A program made the position numbers and the translations under genes. From positions 1 to 6,103 of the forward strand of contig CAIXMC010000332.1 of assembly GCA_903920405.1 (NCBI GenBank): DNA of 6,103 nucleotides, given 5' to 3'. This DNA is from an uncultured beta proteobacterium (lineage in GTDB: Bacteria; Pseudomonadota; Gammaproteobacteria; Burkholderiales; Burkholderiaceae_C). Below, piece after piece: positions 1-4,116 of this stretch. How positions within the stretch are numbered: the first letter of the stretch is position 1; each line of letters begins with the position of its first letter. The notes beneath the pieces were generated by a model that saw nothing but the letters and a program-made list of their open reading frames with translations, searched no databases and was not told the DNA's origin.

Positions 1-56
1 AAGTTACCTTGCCCTACGGTGCCGCCATGGCAACCTTGCGTGAAGTATCACCCTGA
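1..56 (+). CDS. C-terminal tail of an upstream gene (partial)
   Basis: Reading from base 3, the frame gives about 17 residues (VTLPYGAAMATLREVSP) and stops with TGA at 54-56. The window edge cuts it on the left. It is chosen because it ends 30 bp before the next gene and just before that gene's strong Shine-Dalgarno, which is a normal operon spacing. The frame starting at base 1 is also open, up to 105, and would overlap the next gene. The frame from base 2 stops at 43. The fragment is too short to assign a function, and this frame choice is an inference. Confidence 0.4.
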   Translation, partial: VTLPYGAAMATLREVSP

Positions 57-76
57 ACCCGCCGTATTCAAACCGC

Positions 77-82
77 AGGAGG
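77..82 (+). promoter_or_regulatory. Strong Shine-Dalgarno AGGAGG before the OmpA-family gene
   Basis: AGGAGG lies 4 bases before the ATG at 87. This is the best ribosome binding site in the window. It is the main argument for starting the OmpA-family gene at 87, even though the resulting leader is unusually long. Confidence 0.7.
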
Positions 83-86
83 ATCC

Positions 87-866
87 ATGCCATTTTTTCC
101 GTTGACAATCAGCCGCAGCGTGAAGCAAAGAACCCGTAGCCCGTATGTAGCGAAGCGGAATACGGGAAGAGCAAACACGAGCCACCCGGATTCCGTTGCA
201 CTTCATCCGGGCTACTGGGCCAATTTCATCATTGAGGGTATCCAGAGGATCATCGCAGCCAGACCTGTGGCGTTGGTCCTGCTGGTCCTGGGTTTGATGG
301 CCTCGCTTGCGCAGGCAGCCGACCTGACTGAGGCCGACATGGTTCATCGACTCTCCACGCCCACAAGCGCTGCCGTCAAGGAGGATAACTCCGGTGGCAC
401 CTTTTCCAACGACAGTTGGGTTCCCAAGGGGGCTTTGGTACTGCCTGATACGAACGGTGCCTGTCTGGCCAGGAAAGGCAGTGCCAACGAAAAAACTCTG
501 GCGGTTATTGCCATGGCACCGGCAGGAGCCCCCCAGCTTGATTTGCTGTTGCAGTTTGCCCATGCCAGTCATGTGTTGAGTCCATCTGATAAAGGCCAGC
601 TTAACCGACTTGCGAATGCCATGAACAGCGCCGAGACCAATAAGGCACGGTTCACGATAGCAGGCCACACCGATGCCAGCGGCGATCCTCTGTTCAATGA
701 AAAACTGTCGTGTGCCCGGGCACTTTCTGCACGAGACCATTTAATTGGACGGGGCGTTGCCGCCCATCGGCTGGAGGCCTACGGCTTTGGCAACAGTCGC
801 CCAGTGGTCGCTGGTGTCACTTTTGAAGCCAGAAATCGTCGCGTTGAGTTTCGGCGTGCCCAGTGA
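87..866 (+). CDS. OmpA-family peptidoglycan-binding protein, exported, with a REP doublet inside its leader
   Basis: This 259-residue protein has an OmpA C-terminal-like domain at about residues 150-257. The family hallmarks are visible: GHTDASGD (193-200, with the peptidoglycan-contacting Asp 196), then N204, LS (207-208), RA (211-212), GFG (233-235) and the closing motif ARNRRVEF (248-255, with Arg 251 as the likely second diaminopimelate contact). It should bind peptidoglycan non-covalently in the periplasm. No beta-barrel is present, so it is not a porin. A hydrophobic core (61-74) followed by LAQA/AD predicts signal-peptidase cleavage after residue 77. The n-region of about 60 residues is abnormal and is largely encoded by two REP palindromes at 136-215. 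The start at 87 is supported by AGGAGG. No ATG lies between 87 and the hydrophobic core; GTG at 267 would give a signal peptide without a positive n-region. It is the first complete gene of the caspase cluster, and its stop overlaps a possible GTG start (GTGA, 863-866). The domain call is firm; whether export still works is uncertain. Confidence 0.85.
   Translation: MPFFPLTISRSVKQRTRSPYVAKRNTGRANTSHPDSVALHPGYWANFIIEGIQRIIAARPVALVLLVLGLMASLAQAADLTEADMVHRLSTPTSAAVKEDNSGGTFSNDSWVPKGALVLPDTNGACLARKGSANEKTLAVIAMAPAGAPQLDLLLQFAHASHVLSPSDKGQLNRLANAMNSAETNKARFTIAGHTDASGDPLFNEKLSCARALSARDHLIGRGVAAHRLEAYGFGNSRPVVAGVTFEARNRRVEFRRAQ
136..166 (+). repeat. REP palindrome copy A (forward), inside the OmpA-family gene
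   Basis: This 31-bp unit starts with GTAG (136-139), then a perfect 7-bp stem CCCGTAT (140-146) / ATACGGG (160-166) around a 13-base loop containing AGCGAAGCG. GTAG at the foot of a short hairpin is the known signature of REP elements mobilised by RAYT (IS200/IS605-like) transposases. It shares its layout with copies B and C in this window, but its stem differs by one compensated base pair. It is read in frame as part of the OmpA-family leader. Confidence 0.75.
185..215 (-). repeat. REP palindrome copy B (reverse), pairs with copy A as a REP doublet
   Basis: On the minus strand this is GTAG (215-212) followed by the stem CCCGGAT (211-205) / ATCCGGG (191-185), 31 bp in total with a 13-base loop. 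It faces copy A across 18 bases (167-184). Two inverted REPs at this spacing form the usual REPIN/BIME arrangement. The whole doublet (136-215) carries no stop codon in the OmpA-family frame. Confidence 0.75.
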
Positions 867-1024
867 CAACAGATTTTTCAGGGACTACCCATGAACCCTT
901 GGATTGGGCAAGCAAAGCTCAAAAGCCTGATCCTGACCCCTATCGGGACACGGCATTTCTATCTGCCGCCAGCGAAGGCGAACGCGCCAGAGATATTCCC
1001 AATCCAGTAGCCCGCGCTCTTTAA
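863..1024 (+). CDS. Possible small ORF coupled to the OmpA-family gene by a GTGA overlap
   Basis: From GTG at 863, overlapping the upstream TGA in GTGA, the frame runs 53 codons to TAA at 1022-1024. The product would be hydrophilic, with a segment DPDPYRDTAFLSAASEGE (residues 24-41) and no signal or membrane segment. The overlap would allow translational coupling, but there is no clear Shine-Dalgarno. A competing 39-codon ORF (ATG 891 to TAG 1008-1010) has a weak AGGGA (880-884) six bases upstream of its start. At most one of the two is likely to be real, and this stretch may simply be spacer or the remnant of a lost gene. No homology is recognised. Confidence 0.25.
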   Translation: MTTDFSGTTHEPLDWASKAQKPDPDPYRDTAFLSAASEGERARDIPNPVARAL

Positions 1025-1064
1025 AACCCTGACTCTTTTTTTATCCCACCACACATTTTGACCT

Positions 1065-2444
1065 ATGAAACACACTGCCCCACTCCCTTCTTGCTCGCTT
1101 GCCATGGCAATACTGGCCTCTGGTTGCCTTTGCTTGGTGAACCCTGCCCAAGCTGCCAACCATGCGCTCATTATGACCATTGACTACAACGGCACACCAA
1201 ACTATCTGCCTGGAATTGACAAAGACGGAGAAATGGCGGTCACCATTGCCAAAAGCATGGGGGTGCCGGGGCAAAATATCCAACGGATGAGTAACCATGG
1301 ACTGACGCTGACTGGCATGCGTGATGCCCTCCTGAATTTCAAAAACAGTATCGCTGATGGTGACAAAGTCTTTTTGTACTATTCGGGTCATGGTTATCAA
1401 AGCAGTGGTACGGACAACAAATGTACAGAATCCCTGGTGACATCCGACCTGAAATTTTTTGAGGATGTTCAACTGAAAGCATCGATGGAAGACCTTGCCG
1501 CCAAAGCCAGTCAGGTGGTCATGTTCAACGACTCTTGCTTTTCTGGTGGTGCTGCCACCAAGAATTTGCCGCACGCTTCAAAAGATGCCGTACCCAAGGT
1601 TTATGTGAACGCTGCCCATAAGTCAGGCTCTGCAGCCGATGCAGATTACGTTTGTGGTGGTGCAGTAAACAAGGAATTTGGGTTTCGCGCCCTGGGTGTT
1701 GTAGCACGCAAGCAGATCCAAACGCTGTATGTGGCAGCCTCGGCCGACAACGAAATTTCATTCGCAAGTCCCTCCGGGAGTTGGGCTACCCAGGCCTGGG
1801 CGTCTTGCCTGACTGGTGGTTCTGCAGACCGTGACGGCAACGGCATTGTTGATGGCAAAGAACTTCAAACGTGCTCGCAAGCATTTATCAACAATCGGTT
1901 TAAAAAACAACAAACGATCACCTTTGTTGGCAATGAAGCGTTGCCCATGAGTTTTGTGGGTAGTACCCGTGATGGCGCATCCACACCGGTGACAAACTCC
2001 AACCGAACACTTGAAACACTGCGCGCTGCGGCAGACTCTGGCTTCCCGGTGAGCCTGTCCATAACCAGCCCAAGACTTACGATTGGCAGGGATTTGCTTG
2101 ATTTTTCGGTCACAACACAACAGGCTGGATACCTTTACCTTCTACACGTTGCAAGCGACGGCAAGTTTTACGTTCTGTTCCCAAACCAGATTGATCAAAA
2201 CAACTATATCGGGGCGGGAACACATCGTTTTCCACGCCCCAAATGGGCTATTGCAGCCCAAGGCCCCGTCGGCACCAGTTATATCATGGCTTACTTGACC
2301 GATTCGGCCAAAGACTTTGGCAAAAACTTTGATGTTGAAGGCCCATTTGCTGTGGACAATGCCAACAGCGACATCGCCCGCAAACTCGGTGTCGTCGCCC
2401 GTTACGGTGCCAGCACCGTGGAAGCCATTGAAGAAGTCAAGTAG
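1065..2444 (+). CDS. Exported caspase-fold (peptidase C14) protein with EF-hand-type loop and DUF4384-like C-terminus
   Basis: This 459-residue protein begins with a signal peptide (hydrophobic 13-25, AQA/AN cleavage after 30). The caspase/metacaspase p20-like domain spans about residues 32-250. It opens with the strand ALIMTID, and the catalytic dyad is His 109 in YYSGHG and Cys 158 in NDSCFSGG. Bacterial members of this family usually cleave after Arg or Lys, but specificity cannot be read here. Residues 255-266 (DRDGNGIVDGKE) match a complete EF-hand loop, with acidic or amide ligands at 255, 257, 259, 263 and 266. Many metacaspases are calcium-activated, so this could be a calcium switch. 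Residues ~328-430 look like DUF4384, with GYLYLLHVASDGK and LFPN. Extra cysteines (120, 197, 249, 270) fit an oxidising periplasm. No Shine-Dalgarno precedes ATG 1065; Met 14 is a weaker alternative start. It lies in a likely operon with the second caspase 13 bp downstream. Confidence 0.88.
   Translation: MKHTAPLPSCSLAMAILASGCLCLVNPAQAANHALIMTIDYNGTPNYLPGIDKDGEMAVTIAKSMGVPGQNIQRMSNHGLTLTGMRDALLNFKNSIADGDKVFLYYSGHGYQSSGTDNKCTESLVTSDLKFFEDVQLKASMEDLAAKASQVVMFNDSCFSGGAATKNLPHASKDAVPKVYVNAAHKSGSAADADYVCGGAVNKEFGFRALGVVARKQIQTLYVAASADNEISFASPSGSWATQAWASCLTGGSADRDGNGIVDGKELQTCSQAFINNRFKKQQTITFVGNEALPMSFVGSTRDGASTPVTNSNRTLETLRAAADSGFPVSLSITSPRLTIGRDLLDFSVTTQQAGYLYLLHVASDGKFYVLFPNQIDQNNYIGAGTHRFPRPKWAIAAQGPVGTSYIMAYLTDSAKDFGKNFDVEGPFAVDNANSDIARKLGVVARYGASTVEAIEEVK
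1827..1862 (+). other. EF-hand-like calcium-binding loop encoded within the first caspase gene
   Basis: These 12 codons (residues 255-266) give DRDGNGIVDGKE. This fits the canonical 12-residue EF-hand loop: ligands at positions 1, 3, 5, 9 and 12 (D, D, N, D, E), Gly at position 6 and a hydrophobic residue at position 8. It lies between the caspase domain and the DUF4384-like domain. Calcium binding is inferred from the motif alone. Confidence 0.6.
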
Positions 2445-2446
2445 CC

Positions 2447-2451
2447 AGGGA
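2447..2451 (+). promoter_or_regulatory. Shine-Dalgarno AGGGA that sets the start of the second caspase gene
   Basis: AGGGA lies six bases before ATG 2458, in the 13-bp gap after the first caspase's TAG. It favours this start over the in-frame ATG at 2317, which would overlap the first caspase by 128 bases and put 47 unrelated residues before the signal peptide. Confidence 0.6.
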
Positions 2452-2457
2452 CAGGTG

Positions 2458-3402
2458 ATGACCACCGGTTCATATTTCAATATTTTCCGCGGTGCCACTT
2501 TCTGTTTGTTTGCCTTGACAGGTATTGCATTTTGCAGCGTGGCGCAAGCGGCGGTGTTGGAGTACACCCCGGCACATCTTGCTGCCGAGCGTCGGATGGC
2601 TCTGGTGATTGGTAACGACGCCTACAGCCAGATTGTTCCCTTGAAAAACGCACGCAACGACGCGCGTCTGATGGCACAGGTTCTCAAAAAGGCCGGCTTT
2701 GAAGTCACGATGGCCAACGATCTGGACCGTGACACACTGTGGAGCACCATCGACGCCTTCAAGGGTCGCATCCAGAAAGGCGACGAAGTTGCTTTTTATT
2801 TTGCAGGCCACGGCGTGCAAATCAACAGCAGCCAGCTTTTATTGCCCATTGACATTGCAGCCAAAAGCGATGCGCAGGTTCAGCGCGACGGCGTGCCGTT
2901 GATCGATGTTCAAGATGCCCTGAAAGATGCCCGTTTCGCCCTGCTGGTGATTGATGCGTGCCGCGACAACCCCTTCCCCAAGACCGGCACCCGCGCGATA
3001 GGTGGAACACGTGGACTCGAACGCGCCGACCCTACAACGGGCCAAATCATCATGATGAGTGCCGGGCGTAACCAGAAGGCGCTGGATTATGTGCCCGGCC
3101 GATCTGCTGACCACGGGCTGTTTACCTGGGAACTGTCCCAAACGCTCTCCACCCCCGGGGTTGAAATACGCGCCGCACTGGAGCAAGTCAAAGACCGTGT
3201 GGACGAACAGGCACGCCGAGCTGGTCATGAACAGCGCCCCAGTCTGGTCAATGACCTGCGAGGCAATTACTACCTCCTGGCCAGCCTCAAGCCAGAGCCA
3301 TTGCCAGACACCCCGCAGCCTGGCCAAAATGGCGGCATCAGTCTGGAAGACTTGGCCAAAGCGATTACACCAGTGCGCCCACGGACGGAAGCGCATGGTT
3401 AA
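2458..3402 (+). CDS. Exported caspase-family (peptidase C14) protein, C-terminally truncated
   Basis: From ATG 2458 this is 314 residues. A signal peptide (hydrophobic 12-28, SVAQA/AV cleavage after 31) precedes a typical bacterial caspase domain at about 46-275: RMALVIGNDAY (46-56), LKNARNDAR (62-70), catalytic His 118 in YFAGHGVQ, and catalytic Cys 168 in VIDACRDNPF. GLFTWEL (220-226) and PSLVNDLRGNYYLL (261-274) close the domain. The mature protein should be periplasmic. Homologous proteins often continue past the sequence ISLEDLAKA into a linker and a SUMF1/formylglycine-generating-enzyme domain. Here the frame diverges at about residue 302 into 12 unrelated residues (ITPVRPRTEAHG), and the end of a SUMF1 domain appears in another frame from 3363. 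The caspase dyad is intact, so the protease half may still be made. It is probably co-transcribed with the first caspase (13-bp gap, own Shine-Dalgarno). The family call is firm; the truncation is an inference. Confidence 0.88.
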   Translation: MTTGSYFNIFRGATFCLFALTGIAFCSVAQAAVLEYTPAHLAAERRMALVIGNDAYSQIVPLKNARNDARLMAQVLKKAGFEVTMANDLDRDTLWSTIDAFKGRIQKGDEVAFYFAGHGVQINSSQLLLPIDIAAKSDAQVQRDGVPLIDVQDALKDARFALLVIDACRDNPFPKTGTRAIGGTRGLERADPTTGQIIMMSAGRNQKALDYVPGRSADHGLFTWELSQTLSTPGVEIRAALEQVKDRVDEQARRAGHEQRPSLVNDLRGNYYLLASLKPEPLPDTPQPGQNGGISLEDLAKAITPVRPRTEAHG

Positions 3403-3554
3403 GCGTCGGGGAGCAGAAAGTGCGTGTGCTTCGCGGGGGCAGTTGGTACATCATCCCGAGGAACTTGCGCTCGGCCATCCGCTTCCAGTACTCCGCGGAT
3501 AGCAGTAACGACTTCGCTGGTTTCCGTCTTGCCAGGACTCTTCTTACCCCTTGA
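3363..3554 (+). pseudogene. C-terminal remnant of a SUMF1/formylglycine-generating-enzyme domain
   Basis: In the frame whose codons start at multiples of 3, the sequence reads DYTSAPTDGSAW, then VRVLRGGSW (3420-3446), PRNLRSAIR, and NDFAGFRLAR (3507-3536), ending at TGA 3552-3554. These are the standard closing motifs of the FGE/SUMF1 (PvdO/EgtB-like) family, from the APTDGSAW turn through the RGGSW strand to the GFRLAR end. Full domains are about 200-250 residues; only about 63 remain. The fragment has no plausible start codon of its own and overlaps the end of the caspase frame (to 3402). The simplest reading is an internal deletion, not a multiple of three bases long, in a former caspase-SUMF1 fusion gene, with the join at about 3358-3363. 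A sequencing or assembly error is a less likely alternative, because no core of the domain is present in any frame. Confidence 0.75.
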
Positions 3555-3597
3555 GTCTTTACTTCTTTACCCCTTATGGATGTTTGGATGTTGGGGG

Positions 3598-3629
3598 GTC
3601 TGGGGGCTTGCCCCCAGGCGAAATTTTTA
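3598..3629 (+). terminator. Probable rho-independent terminator of the caspase cluster
   Basis: CTGGGGG (3600-3606) pairs perfectly with CCCCCAG (3611-3617) across a CTTG loop. One G-T wobble and one more G-C pair extend the stem to 9 bp (3598-3619). Five Ts follow at 3624-3628, but only after an AAA spacer, so the U-tract is displaced. It lies 45 bp after the SUMF1 remnant's stop. The hairpin is strong; termination efficiency is uncertain. Confidence 0.5.
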
Positions 3630-3633
3630 TCCG

Positions 3634-3664
3634 GTAGCCCGGATGAAGCGAAGCGCAATCCGGG
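3634..3664 (+). repeat. REP palindrome copy C (forward), intergenic
   Basis: This 31-bp unit has GTAG (3634-3637), the stem CCCGGAT (3638-3644) / ATCCGGG (3658-3664) and a 13-base loop GAAGCGAAGCGCA. It has the same design as copies A and B. It is a singlet in the more usual REP location, just after a transcription unit. Confidence 0.8.
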
Positions 3665-3733
3665 GAATGTGGTGATGGAATTGGGACGGGTGCGATTTAA
3701 GGTGATGTGGAAGCGGCGATGTTCTCCTGTAAA

Positions 3734-3779
3734 GCTGCACTCAACTGAGTGAGTTTTTTTATAACAAGAAACGTGCAGC
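3734..3779 (+). terminator. Weak terminator-like hairpin nested in a 7-bp inverted repeat
   Basis: CACTC (3738-3742) pairs with GAGTG (3747-3751) around AACT and is followed almost at once by seven Ts (3754-3760). This is a small intrinsic-terminator shape. An outer perfect inverted repeat, GCTGCAC (3734-3740) / GTGCAGC (3773-3779), encloses it and shares bases with the inner stem, so the two folds exclude each other. It could be a back-up terminator for the left cluster. Confidence 0.35.
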
Positions 3780-3907
3780 AATCGCTTCGACAGTCCTGGC
3801 AGTATCAGCCCGCGTTTTTTGCGTTAAACGGGGACTTATGACTTTGCATGGCGACCTCCCTGACCGTAGAGTCGTTCACCGATGCGTCGCACCAGTTCAC
3901 GCTCAAG

Positions 3908-4063
3908 GTCAGACTTCCTGATCCGCAGGGAATTTGGTTTGGCACTTTTTTCCATGAAAAATGAAAATTCTCCCTGTGAAGCCTTCCAATTTTTCCAAAA
4001 TTAAGTGCCAAATCAATTTCCTGAGTTTTTGATGAAATACGCATACGGATCAGGAAATCTGAC
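3908..4063. repeat. Long imperfect inverted repeat, about 156 bp, MITE-like or remnant
   Basis: The left arm 3908-3947 is matched on the opposite strand by two blocks on the right. Bases 3908-3925 match 4063-4046 at 17 of 18 positions. Bases 3926-3947 match 4023-4003 with two mismatches and a one-base gap. The right arm carries 22 extra bases (4024-4045) between the blocks. The centre (3948-4002) is A/T-rich. The outer ends read GTCAGA and TCTGAC. No flanking target duplication is evident. It may be a non-autonomous element, an inverted duplication, or a large transcript hairpin between convergent genes. Confidence 0.6.
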
Positions 4064-4116
4064 ATTGGTCAATTCGTCCCAAAGATGCACTTCAGTCATT
4101 TCCGCGCTCATGACAC

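Larger units (their letters stand above)
3555..4116. other. Structured intergenic region between convergent genes
   Basis: No convincing gene is visible in these 562 bases. The + strand caspase cluster ends on the left, and the - strand repeat-rich gene ends on the right. The region holds a GC hairpin with a trailing T-run (3598-3629), a REP copy (3634-3664), a small hairpin with seven Ts nested in a wider inverted repeat (3734-3779), and a long imperfect inverted repeat (3908-4063). Small frames exist (for example 3882-4004 on + and 3805-4065 on -), but they have poor ribosome sites and overlap the inverted repeat, so they are not called as genes. Confidence 0.6.

Noticed and set aside
48..740. 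230-residue open frame on the minus strand
   Set aside because: It lies antisense to the OmpA-family gene, shows no domain, and its composition is that of a shadow frame. The OmpA motifs on the + strand are unambiguous.
1007..1014. GTAGCCCG resembling a REP foot
   Set aside because: No complementary CGGG stem follows at the expected distance, so it is not a REP copy.
1041..1574. 177-residue minus-strand frame and other minus frames under the caspase genes
   Set aside because: They are shadows of the first caspase gene. The + frame carries a signal peptide and both catalytic motifs.
2317..2457. Upstream ATG extension of the second caspase gene
   Set aside because: It would overlap the first caspase by 128 bases and place 47 unrelated residues ahead of a clear signal peptide. 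ATG 2458 has a good Shine-Dalgarno.
2839..3396. 185-residue minus-strand frame
   Set aside because: It is antisense to the conserved caspase core, with no ribosome site and no recognisable motif.
3882..4004. 40-residue + strand frame MRRTSSRSRSDFL...
   Set aside because: It is mostly the left arm and centre of the inverted repeat, with no ribosome site. It is mentioned only as evidence that the arms are related.
3805..4065. 86-residue minus-strand frame
   Set aside because: It has a poor ribosome site, spans the inverted repeat, and has no recognised motif. It could be a remnant but is not supported as a gene.
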